Positions 18,545-25,391 of a DNA stretch of 36,951 nucleotides are shown one piece after another. The DNA lies in NCBI GenBank assembly GCA_016936975.1, contig JAFGWU010000059.1, positions 1 through 36,951 of the forward strand, read 5' to 3'. Made by a program: the position numbers and the translations under genes. The notes beneath the pieces were generated by a model. The model ran no database searches, was not told the origin of the DNA, and saw only the letters and a program-made list of their open reading frames with translations. Position 1 is the stretch's first letter. Each line of letters opens with the position of its first letter. The stretch comes from Bacteroidales bacterium (GTDB taxonomy: Bacteria > Bacteroidota > Bacteroidia > Bacteroidales > GCA-2748055).

Positions 18545-18709
18545 CCGCCATCCGGAGCTTTAGCGAAGGATGGCTCCGTTCGCCGGAGCTTTTGCGAAGG
18601 ATGGCTCAGCCCGCCGGAGGCTGTCTTCACCAGCGCCATCGCTGAAGCGGCGGTGCTCAAAGAAGGCTACGGCGGACATCTGCCTTCGCCAGTGCTTCGG
18701 CGGATAAAT
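18545..18709 (+). repeat. REP-like palindromic repeat cluster
   Basis: Two near-identical 25-base direct copies (18552-18576 and 18583-18607, one mismatch) share the core AGCTTTAGCGAAGGATGGC (T for A in the second). In the first, GCCATCC and GGATGGC flank the core and can pair. An inverted, diverged relative (CCTTCGCCAGTGCTTCGGCGG) is at about 18683-18703, and a further degraded copy lies between. Small dispersed hairpins of this style (GCGAAGG / CTTCGGCGG) are frequent in intergenic DNA of this phylum. I see no coding content. Confidence 0.7.
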
Positions 18710-18783
<74 letters not shown>

Positions 18784-18784
18784 C

Positions 18785-18913
18785 AAACAACCTGTTAACC
18801 CGGTACGCAAAAGCGTACCGGGTTATTTTTTTCCTGCATTGAGAGCTTGCTCTCATAAGCGAAGGAAAAAAATAAACCCTACAGGCTTAGCCTGTCGGGC
18901 TAACAGGTTGTTT
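18785..18913. repeat. Nested inverted repeats downstream of tRNA-Pro
   Basis: AAACAACCTGTTA (18785-18797) is exactly complementary to TAACAGGTTGTTT (18901-18913). Inside this outer pair are three smaller inverted repeats: the terminator stem (18796-18825), GAGAGC-TT-GCTCTC (18841-18854) and ACAGGC-TTA-GCCTGT (about 18881-18895). An A-rich tract (AGGAAAAAAAT, from 18863) also complements the terminator T tract. The whole could fold as a multi-branched structure in RNA or a cruciform in DNA. Confidence 0.75.
18796..18832 (+). terminator. Strong intrinsic terminator after tRNA-Pro
   Basis: TAACCCGGTACGC (18796-18808), an AAAA loop and GCGTACCGGGTTA (18813-18825) form a perfect 13-bp hairpin followed directly by seven T (18826-18832). 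Confidence 0.9.
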
Positions 18914-18933
18914 AGTCACCCTCCGACCGGCCG

Positions 18934-18968
18934 GGCAGTAGGCAGTAGGCAGTAAGCAGTAAGCAGTA
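18934..18968. repeat. Heptamer simple repeat (GCAGTAG/GCAGTAA), five copies
   Basis: Five consecutive 7-base units with GCAGTA at 18935, 18942, 18949, 18956 and 18963. The first units end in G and the later ones in A. A 7-base period does not preserve frame, which argues against coding use. Confidence 0.8.
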
Positions 18969-19170
18969 AGAATTACTATTCTTATTGAGCGTTTTTTCAG
19001 GGTTCCCAATTCTTTCAGCCTAATGTTTGATCCAGCCACTCAGTGCTTTGTTTGAAAAATAATTCCGTAAGGCCCGGGTAAATATCGAACACCGATTAAC
19101 GATTTAAGATTTAAGAATTATTTCGGAATATGATGCAGGCGCAACTTGCCTGGCGGGGAAAGGCAATTTA

Positions 19171-19640
19171 GAAAACCGTGAGTAGAGTTTTCCAGAACCA
19201 TGAGTAAAGTTTCCAGAACCGTGAGTAGAGTTTTCCAGAACCGTGAGTAGAGTTTCCAGAACCGTGAGTAGAGTTTTCCAGAACCGTGAGTAGAGTTTCC
19301 AGAACCATGAGTAGAGTTTCCAGAACCATGAGTAGAGTTTTCCAGAACCGTGAGTAGGGTTTCCAGAACCCCGAGCAGCGTTTCCAGAACCTCGAGTAGC
19401 GTTTCCAGAACCGTGAGTAGCGTTTCCAGAACCGTGAGTAGCGTTTCCAGAACCGTGAGTAACGTTTCCAGAACCGTGAGTAGAGTTTCCAGAACCCCGA
19501 GTAACGTTTCCAGAACCCCGAGTAGCATTTCCAGAACCGTGAGTAGAGTTTCCAGAACCGTGAGTAGCGTTTCCAGAACCCCGAGTAGAATTTCTATAAC
19601 CTTGAGTAGAGTTTCAATAACCTGGGATAGACTTTCTAAA
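19171..19640. repeat. 21-22 bp minisatellite, about 22 units
   Basis: Tandem units with core CCAGAACCGTGAGTAG followed by a short variable part and TTT. I count about 22 units. Most are 21 bases; several of the first eight have one extra T (22 bases). Variation is concentrated at GTG/CCG/CTC/ATG after AACC and at AG/CG/AA before TTT. The last two or three units (from about 19590) decay. Because 21 is a multiple of three, both strands stay open over long runs (plus-strand VSRTVSS-like and minus-strand LLTVLET-like heptapeptides), but the 22-base units break any one frame, so I do not call a protein. Confidence 0.9.
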
Positions 19641-20080
19641 CCCGATGCAGCGGTAGTATAGAGAGTTCCTTTATAAAATGAACTTAACGGTTTTGAATTT
19701 CAGGTTAACTTTGAGGCAGGCTAAAAATTTTGAAAATAAAAGTCAACAAGATTTTTTTTTAATTGGACTTGCCCCGAAAATTTAGGTAAATCCAAAACTT
19801 AACTGGGATTGGCGTATTTGCCTCTCCATCGCTTCAGATACGCCTGAATCCGAAACTTTTTCCCGTGAACCAATCGCTCCACAGGCCCCATAAAAAAACA
19901 GTATTTGTAAGCTGATTTCATTTTTTTCAGTCCTATACCGGTCGTCAGCAGCATTTGCCCGCGTAAGGCTGAACCACACGTATGCATGGCTGCCCGGGGG
20001 GAGGGCCACCGCTCCGGGGGTGATCTTTTTTGGGTTCCTGCCACCCGTGATTACAACCATATGATTCTTTCAGGGAACTG
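19641..20080. other. Intergenic stretch with no supported gene
   Basis: AT-rich near 19690-19760, then a mixed region. A minus-strand frame ending near 19799 reads like a protein tail (FMGPVERLVHGKKFRIQAYLK, then RWRGKYANPS) but has no recognisable start context, domain or neighbour support. It may be a decayed gene remnant. I see no RNA gene or clear promoter. Confidence 0.4.
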
Positions 20081-21163
20081 TTATGGGATAACCCTGTTTG
20101 GTCCTTCTCCTGCGGCAGCAAATATAAGTTCAATCGTTTTATGGAGATCCTCTTTTCTATAGGAAAAATCATGTTCCGTATCAACGCGATGAACAAAAAC
20201 CATTCCCAGGTCCGGACAAACAGCCAGCATATGGATGCCTGCCCCGGTATGATAAAACAGATCATCCGTTACATACCACAGCATGCCATAAAATATGCCC
20301 CGTTCATGATTGTAAACGGAGCAGGGCCTGGTGCTGGTTTCAATCCATGTTTCCGGGATGAGCTGTTTCCCGTTCCAGTTCCCTCTGTCCAGGAACAGCT
20401 GCCCGTACAGTACGAGATCACGGGCAGACATCCTGAAATGACAGGCAGGGTATTTCGACTTGCTCTTTTCATACTGGTAAAATCCATCCCTGCCGGGTAT
20501 TTTAACATCCTCCGATTCCCCGTCAACAGAACAATACCTGCCTTTATAATCATGCATCCCTAAAGGCCCGGCAATCTCATCCTCAAAAAGTTCATAAAGA
20601 CTCTGCCCTGTCGCTTCTTCGATAATCGCCCCAAGCACATTGAAATCCCAGTTATTGTAGTAGAAGTGTTCTCCCGGTTTATGAGCGTCCCGTTCCGGTT
20701 TTCCTCTCAGCATATCTTCACTGACCCCTGCAGCATCGTGGTACACCCCCGACCTTGATTTCAGCAGATCAACGATCCGGGCATCCAGCTCGTTTTCGGA
20801 TAAGCAGGACTCAATATCATCTATATCAAGCTCCCTCAGTGTCATGGATGTGTCAATCAGGCCCTGTTCGACCGCTATTCCATACAGTGAGTTCAGCATT
20901 GCCTTCCTGATAGAATGAATCGTATGCTTTTTTTTGGTTGCCCCCCAGTCAAATATCACCGCCCCGTCGACCATGATCATCAGTGCAGAAGAGCCGCTTG
21001 TTTCGAGATGCGTTTTCAGTGCTTCCAGTTTTTCAGAAGAATATCCCTTCGACCCCGGTGATACATAATTGAAAGCGTACTTTGAGTCATCATTACAGCT
21101 GGTAACGCTTAATAATAATACCAGCAGTAAGCGGATTTTTATTACTCTGTTCAATCGTTCCAT
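20081..21163 (-). CDS. Serine hydrolase lipoprotein (class C beta-lactamase-like fold)
   Basis: A 360-residue protein. The ATG at 21163 gives the lipoprotein signal MERLNRVIKIRLLLVLLLSV followed by TSC (lipid Cys23); an upstream in-frame ATG at 21244 would add 27 residues before it and is less likely. Catalytic motifs of the beta-lactamase/PBP superfamily are visible: Ser84-x-x-Lys87 (SIRK), Tyr169-x-Asn171 (YNN) and an HTG triad (YHTGAGIHML) in place of KTG. Family members are esterases, peptidases or transferases; true beta-lactam hydrolysis should not be assumed. It would be anchored in an envelope membrane. It has no close operon partner. Confidence 0.85.
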   Translation of the reverse strand: MERLNRVIKIRLLLVLLLSVTSCNDDSKYAFNYVSPGSKGYSSEKLEALKTHLETSGSSALMIMVDGAVIFDWGATKKKHTIHSIRKAMLNSLYGIAVEQGLIDTSMTLRELDIDDIESCLSENELDARIVDLLKSRSGVYHDAAGVSEDMLRGKPERDAHKPGEHFYYNNWDFNVLGAIIEEATGQSLYELFEDEIAGPLGMHDYKGRYCSVDGESEDVKIPGRDGFYQYEKSKSKYPACHFRMSARDLVLYGQLFLDRGNWNGKQLIPETWIETSTRPCSVYNHERGIFYGMLWYVTDDLFYHTGAGIHMLAVCPDLGMVFVHRVDTEHDFSYRKEDLHKTIELIFAAAGEGPNRVIP

Positions 21164-21270
21164 CTCGAATTGATTTGCTGGTTTACCTCCTGGTTTATCG
21201 TTGTCTGCAAACATTCTCCAGGGTGTTATGAACTGATATGCCAATTTATTAAAAATCCGTTATTCAAAAC

Positions 21271-21300
21271 AAAAACCCCGAAGAATCTTGTTCCCCGGGG
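21271..21300 (-). terminator. Putative terminator (minus strand) after the T9SS sorting domain
   Basis: On the minus strand CCCCG (21296-21300) and CGGGG (21276-21280) form a short GC stem followed by TTTTT. It lies 23 bases after the sorting-domain stop. Confidence 0.5.
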
Positions 21301-21322
21301 CTTTCATCACCACGATCAGCCA

Positions 21323-21616
21323 TCACCTGATCATAATTTTCTCCATGTACGTTCTGTCTGCGTGAACCCGGAGGAAATAAATTCCTACAGGGAGGTTCCC
21401 CCTCTGGATGATGACCTGACCACCCGGATTGACCTGCCCGATCACCATGACCGTCTCTCCCAACATATTCAGCATTTCGATCCGTTCGATTTCAATGTTT
21501 TGATCCCATTCAAGGGTTACTGAAGTACTGAAGGGATTGGGGAACAGCTTCCTGCTCTCATTAAAGAATACGCTTTTGCCGTTACCACCCTGGCATTGTA
21601 CTTTATTGTTCCTCAA
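21323..21616 (-). pseudogene. T9SS C-terminal sorting domain, out of frame with the upstream secreted protein
   Basis: The translated segment contains the standard type A sorting-domain pattern: KLFPNPFSTSVTLEW, then IEMLNMLGETVM, then QVIIQRGNLPVGIYFLRV and a short basic end (YMEKIMIR). Such domains are functional only as the C-terminus of an exported protein, being removed or modified at the cell surface by the T9SS. This stretch has no signal peptide and only a TTG start, and overlaps the 3' end of the transglutaminase gene by 14 bases in the +1 frame. I therefore read it as the displaced tail of that protein. The +1 frame is open from just after the TAA near 21650, so one shift inside the last dozen codons would join them. 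Confidence 0.85.
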
Positions 21617-23213
21617 GCGGTTCCCACTCCCCGAAGGTCTCGATGGTTACCCGTGTCCCGGGTTCGGTGATATATCTCGAATTGTAATTGTAATACCATC
21701 CCAGGTATTCCGAATCGCCGCCACCCTGTGTGGTGATCAGGAACCGGTTGGAAAGGTTGCCGATATGCATCGCCTGGTCGCGCGGGGAGGGCCGGTCGCC
21801 GCCCTGGGGGTCAATGGGCACCCAGCCGTAGTTGGGAAGGTAGATCTCGGGCCAGCGGTGGAACGACTCATCCAGGCTGGCATCGTCGCCTCTTACCACG
21901 ATGGCTCCCACGTACCGTGCAGGCAACCCGGCAGCACGGCAGAGGGAAATAAAACAGAAGCTGTATTCCGAGCAGGAGCCGGTGCCCCTCTGAAGAACCA
22001 TCGGCGCCGCGTTCCAGCCGCCCTCCATGATGTATTCAAGGTTCTGGCGCACATAATTGAAGATCTTCTGGGCTATCCAGTACGGATGCGTCTCATCCCC
22101 GACAATCTCCGCGACCAGCTTCTGCATATAAGGGTCGCCGGTCAGGTATTTGCTGCCGTCGGCGGTATATAACCCCAGGATATCTTTCGGTATCGATTCC
22201 AGCGGCCCGACTTTGTCGGGGTAGATGAAATACCTTATCGCCGAGATCTCCGCACCGATCTCCATGATGGTCTGGACGGTCTCATTCGGGGAGACCTTCC
22301 GGTAGCTGAATGCGGCCACCTGCTGATTCCAGTGATCCTGCTTCAACGTGTACCGGCCGGGTATGAAGGATTGGCTCAGGATCTTCTGCTGGGTCATATC
22401 AACCGGCACGGCCAGGAACACATCCATCTCCTTCACGCTTCCCTCCCCGCTGACCATCACCTGGTGGGTCAGGGTGACCTTTGCTTTCCGTGTCTCCTTC
22501 AGCCGGTAGGTTTCTTCATCCTGCCGGACCAGGCGGTAGAGGGAATCGGACTGGTAATCCACGTTCCAGAGATCATGGCCGTCCCACGCCAGGCCCCTGG
22601 AATATGAACCGGGGGCATCGAGGATCAGAATCACCTCACCCGATTCGGGGTCAATCATATAAATCTCATCCAGGTTCCGGTCGCTGCTCCAAAGGTACTG
22701 TCCGTCGAAGGTAAGCCCGTTGACCGACCGGGCCGGACCGTCGAATTTCTTAACGGCGGTGCCGTCGCTGTCGCTCAGGTCGATCTTCATGATCGTGTTT
22801 GCCGCGGCATCTCCCACCCAGAGGGTTGTACCGTCCCAGGTCAGCCCTTCGGGTTCACGGGATGGCGATTCGATGGTCCACAGGACCGTTCCGTCTTTCG
22901 GGTTGATCCGGTAGATCCGGTCCTGGCCCCTGTCGGCATTCCAGAGGCAGGTTCCGTCCCAGGCCAGGCCCATGGGCCAGAAGCCTGGGGAGGGGATTTC
23001 ATGCAGGACCTTCCCGGATGACGGATCCAGTTTATAAATGCGATCGGTCTTGTAGTCTGCAACCCAGAGATGCTGACCGTCGAAGGTCAGGCCGGTGCAG
23101 AAGTTCCCGGGCAGTGCAAAGGATTGAACGACTTCCCCGGGGTATGCCTGAAGATTAAAGGAAATAAGAAAAAATGCAAGGTTCAAAAATGCAATCCTGG
23201 TTATGTTTTTCAT
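21603..23213 (-). CDS. Secreted beta-propeller / transglutaminase-like protein
   Basis: A 536-residue protein with a signal peptide (MKNITRIAFLNLAFFLISF, then NLQA). Residues about 25-240 hold five or six repeats of the type 'GLTFDGQHLWVADYKTDRIYKLDP', a propeller of the NHL/SMP-30-like kind. After a linker comes a transglutaminase-like core with a plausible Cys414 (GSCSEYS), His452 (FHRWPEIY) and Asp468 (VPIDPQGGD) triad. Such cores act as cysteine peptidases or amide-bond enzymes. The frame stops at TAA after EPLEEQ; a T9SS sorting domain continues in the +1 frame, so the intact ancestral product was probably a cell-surface or secreted T9SS cargo. Substrate unknown. Confidence 0.88.
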   Translation of the reverse strand: MKNITRIAFLNLAFFLISFNLQAYPGEVVQSFALPGNFCTGLTFDGQHLWVADYKTDRIYKLDPSSGKVLHEIPSPGFWPMGLAWDGTCLWNADRGQDRIYRINPKDGTVLWTIESPSREPEGLTWDGTTLWVGDAAANTIMKIDLSDSDGTAVKKFDGPARSVNGLTFDGQYLWSSDRNLDEIYMIDPESGEVILILDAPGSYSRGLAWDGHDLWNVDYQSDSLYRLVRQDEETYRLKETRKAKVTLTHQVMVSGEGSVKEMDVFLAVPVDMTQQKILSQSFIPGRYTLKQDHWNQQVAAFSYRKVSPNETVQTIMEIGAEISAIRYFIYPDKVGPLESIPKDILGLYTADGSKYLTGDPYMQKLVAEIVGDETHPYWIAQKIFNYVRQNLEYIMEGGWNAAPMVLQRGTGSCSEYSFCFISLCRAAGLPARYVGAIVVRGDDASLDESFHRWPEIYLPNYGWVPIDPQGGDRPSPRDQAMHIGNLSNRFLITTQGGGDSEYLGWYYNYNSRYITEPGTRVTIETFGEWEPLEEQ

Positions 23214-23292
23214 GGTCGTCTGAGTATTACGGGTTCAGTAAGTTTAATCGGTTCAAGTGATTACAAAACGGTTTTGCCGGCAAATGTCCGGT

Positions 23293-23571
23293 TCATTCAT
23301 TACCAATAACCACGGTCCAGGGTCTGACTACCCACTCGGTGATCAATCCGTTCTTTACATATGGGTCGTTCAGGGCAAAGGCTTTTGCTGCATCGGAATT
23401 ATCGCCTTTGAAAATGAAAACAGCCCCGTCGGCAGGCTCTGCGAACGCACCGGCCATAACAATCTCCCCCCTGTCGTGAGCCTGCCGGGCAAGCCGCAGA
23501 TGCTCTTCACGGAAGGGAGCCCGCTTTTCGATGTAATCATCGGCCGTTTTGTAGAATAAAATAAAATACAT
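23293..23571 (-). CDS. YciI-like protein
   Basis: A 92-residue protein of the YCII family, small alpha/beta ferredoxin-like proteins. MYFILFYKTADDYIEKRAPFREEHLRLARQ shows the conserved N-terminal strand and the R-x-x-H helix (His24), followed by GEIVMAGAFAEPADGAVFIF and DPYVKNGL, both typical. The Asp/His pair usual in the family is present, but the biochemical role is not known. It lies 79 bases upstream of the transglutaminase gene on the same strand. Confidence 0.88.
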   Translation of the reverse strand: MYFILFYKTADDYIEKRAPFREEHLRLARQAHDRGEIVMAGAFAEPADGAVFIFKGDNSDAAKAFALNDPYVKNGLITEWVVRPWTVVIGNE

Positions 23572-23607
23572 CTTTCTCTGCGGATACAGTCAGCAATCGA
23601 CAGTGTT

Positions 23608-23663
23608 CCTTCGCTGAAGCTTCGGTGTAACCATTCGCCAATCGCCAATCGCCATTCGCCAAT
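23608..23663. repeat. REP-like palindrome and heptamer repeat
   Basis: CCTTCGCTGAAGCTTCGG (23608-23625) is an imperfect palindrome related to the elements near 18545-18709. It is followed by four heptamers (ATTCGCC, AATCGCC, AATCGCC, ATTCGCC; 23633-23660). No gene is seen in 23572-23862. Confidence 0.65.
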
Positions 23664-23862
23664 ACATTTCCTTCTTCAAATTTAAAATTAATTCTGCACC
23701 TTTCAGGTTTTTTTGCCGTTTGGAACACTGCAAATCTGATTTAAAACCTTCCATGCTGCCGGAGGATTTTGATTTTGAGTCCTTCAGCAGGACGGCCGTG
23801 GGCCGTATGGAGAACGATAAAGATTTACACAGAAAAGATGGGATCCTGTGACTGTTTTCAAT

Positions 23863-24336
23863 CTATTCTATTGTAAAAAATGCGTTCTGCTTGGCGGTGC
23901 CTTTCCCGATCCGGTCGTAGATGCGGATGGTGAATTTATATTTCCCCGGGGCCAGTTCAGCGGTGTTGTAACATGTGGCATAGGGTGAGGCGGCCCGGTT
24001 GTTGTCGAGGGCCAGGTGTCCGGCATCGCCCAGCATGGCTGTTTGCGACAGGATGACCGTCTCGTCCGGTCCGGTGATTTCCATATCCATGTCAAACCAG
24101 TTCAGGCCGGCTGAATCTTTCTTAAACGGTCCCACATTCTGGAGGACCAGGTGAACGGGTTCGCCTCTCTGAAAAACAGCCGGATCACTTACTACCTCGA
24201 GCTGATCCCCTGCCCCGGTCCGGGCAAAGGTAAAGTCCTCAACGCTGATCAGCTTCGAGGTGGAGGTGCCGGTACAGGTACCGAGCAACAGGGGCATAAT
24301 GGCAATACCAAGACATTTAAACCAGATTTTTTTCAT
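23863..24336 (-). CDS. Putative lipoprotein with an Ig-like beta domain
   Basis: I do not recognise this 157-residue protein. It has a signal peptide with a loose lipobox (IAIMPLLLGTC), then an acidic and beta-rich domain. The pattern EPVHLVLQNVGPF ... LNWFDMDMEITGPDETVIL ... LAPGKYKFTIRIYDRIGKGTAKQNAFFTIE is that of an Ig-like or copper-carrier-like beta sandwich as found in many Bacteroidetes lipoproteins. Two cysteines remain after export (the lipid Cys and one in TCYN). Strand and spacing give no clear operon link; the next gene upstream is 147 bases away. Confidence 0.7.
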   Translation of the reverse strand: MKKIWFKCLGIAIMPLLLGTCTGTSTSKLISVEDFTFARTGAGDQLEVVSDPAVFQRGEPVHLVLQNVGPFKKDSAGLNWFDMDMEITGPDETVILSQTAMLGDAGHLALDNNRAASPYATCYNTAELAPGKYKFTIRIYDRIGKGTAKQNAFFTIE

Positions 24337-24483
24337 GGGAATGGGATTTATTGATTCAGGATGAAATTTAAGTCAATAAATCAAAAAAGTCAATAAGGCA
24401 TCGGGCACCCGTAAATATTATTCCGGGAAATGCACTTTTCGGATGAGCCTTTGTCAGTTTGGTTCGTCAATCATTGGAATCCG

Positions 24484-25338
24484 TCATGCTTTATTGAACA
24501 CTACAAAACTACCTTTTTCAACTCCTATCATTTCGGCCATCACATCACATTTCACCATCAGGAGGAAAAATATGCGGGGATCCTGTTCCCCGACCAGGCC
24601 CTCCAGGTTTCCCTGTCCCTTGGAGAGGATCAGGTCGGCCTGCCGGTAGGTTTCCAGGAATGCCTCACTGCTTTTTTTCAGCACCGTCGACGGGGCATCG
24701 AACCCGTTGGTGATGACACGGGCCACGTGCTCCATTCCCGCCTCCCGGGCATCCTCCGGGGTGGCATCGTTCAGTGCGGTTCCGCCCCTGACGGCAACCG
24801 TGATGCGGGCGGGCCGGACCGTTTCGATGAAGAGCCTGTCGAAATAGATCTCTCCGGCATTGTCGGCCAGGTAGAGCATATTTCTTGAGACAGTCACGCG
24901 CTCCCGGAGCAATGTGCTGTGATCGATGGCAAACCGGGCCGAGAGCACCTGCTCAATGGTATGACGGATATCGAACGTGCTGTTTGCCCCGTAATCCATG
25001 ATGTTCCCTGCAATGGAGAGCCGCAGGGCCAGATCGAACGGGTCGGGCGATGCATCCACCTTCGGTTTCCATTCATGGTAAAGCTCACGTGCCACCCGGT
25101 TGCTCTGCGCCTTCTCTTCCCTGAAGGGATCCTCGATGCCGGTGAGCTCCCTGAATTTCCTGCCCAGCTCCCGCTGGAACTCCGGGGTGGTTTCAATGTC
25201 TCCTTTTTTCAGCAGTTCGTCCAGGTGCGCCTCGATTGTATGACGCGTCTTCTCATTCACCCCGAACCGGGTGAAGAGGTTCCGGTAAGTCTTCATCAAA
25301 CAATCACAGCATCGGGGATCAAGCGTTCCGGTATTCAT
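24484..25338 (-). CDS. DUF89 / ARMT1-like damage-control phosphatase family protein
   Basis: A 284-residue DUF89 protein, similar in size to small archaeal and bacterial members. The N-terminal CCDCLMKTYRNLF is typical of the bacterial group (paired cysteines), and the metal-site motifs are visible: GNIMDYGANSTFD, YLADNAGEIYFDRLFIE and LILSKGQGNLEGL. Characterised relatives are metal-dependent phosphatases that remove damaged or over-reactive phosphometabolites. The substrate here is unknown. A consensus -7 box lies 41 bases upstream, between this gene and the HTCS stop. Confidence 0.88.
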   Translation of the reverse strand: MNTGTLDPRCCDCLMKTYRNLFTRFGVNEKTRHTIEAHLDELLKKGDIETTPEFQRELGRKFRELTGIEDPFREEKAQSNRVARELYHEWKPKVDASPDPFDLALRLSIAGNIMDYGANSTFDIRHTIEQVLSARFAIDHSTLLRERVTVSRNMLYLADNAGEIYFDRLFIETVRPARITVAVRGGTALNDATPEDAREAGMEHVARVITNGFDAPSTVLKKSSEAFLETYRQADLILSKGQGNLEGLVGEQDPRIFFLLMVKCDVMAEMIGVEKGSFVVFNKA

Positions 25339-25378
25339 CGTTCGTGGATTCTTTTTGTTGTGCTTCGTGTTCGGGTCA

Positions 25379-25386
25379 CAAAGATA
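25379..25386 (-). promoter_or_regulatory. Putative -7 box (TATCTTTG) for the DUF89 gene
   Basis: Minus-strand TATCTTTG, an exact consensus match, 41 bases before the ATG at 25338 and 6 bases past the HTCS stop. It suggests independent transcription from the regulator. No -33 match is visible. Confidence 0.5.
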
Positions 25387-25391
25387 GGTAT

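Noticed and set aside
19171-19640. CRISPR array
   Set aside because: The units abut directly with no unique spacers and there are no cas genes in the window.
19118-19661. Open frames on both strands through the 21-base array, read as heptapeptide-repeat proteins
   Set aside because: Both strands are open only because 21 is a multiple of three. Several units are 22 bases long and shift the frame, and no start signal or domain supports either strand.
19799-20044. Small minus-strand gene or transposase remnant
   Set aside because: The tail reads like protein, but there is no start context, family match or partner; kept only as a note in the intergenic entry.
21323-21616. Independent small gene
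   Set aside because: A T9SS sorting domain works only as the tail of an exported protein, and this one has no signal peptide and only a TTG start.
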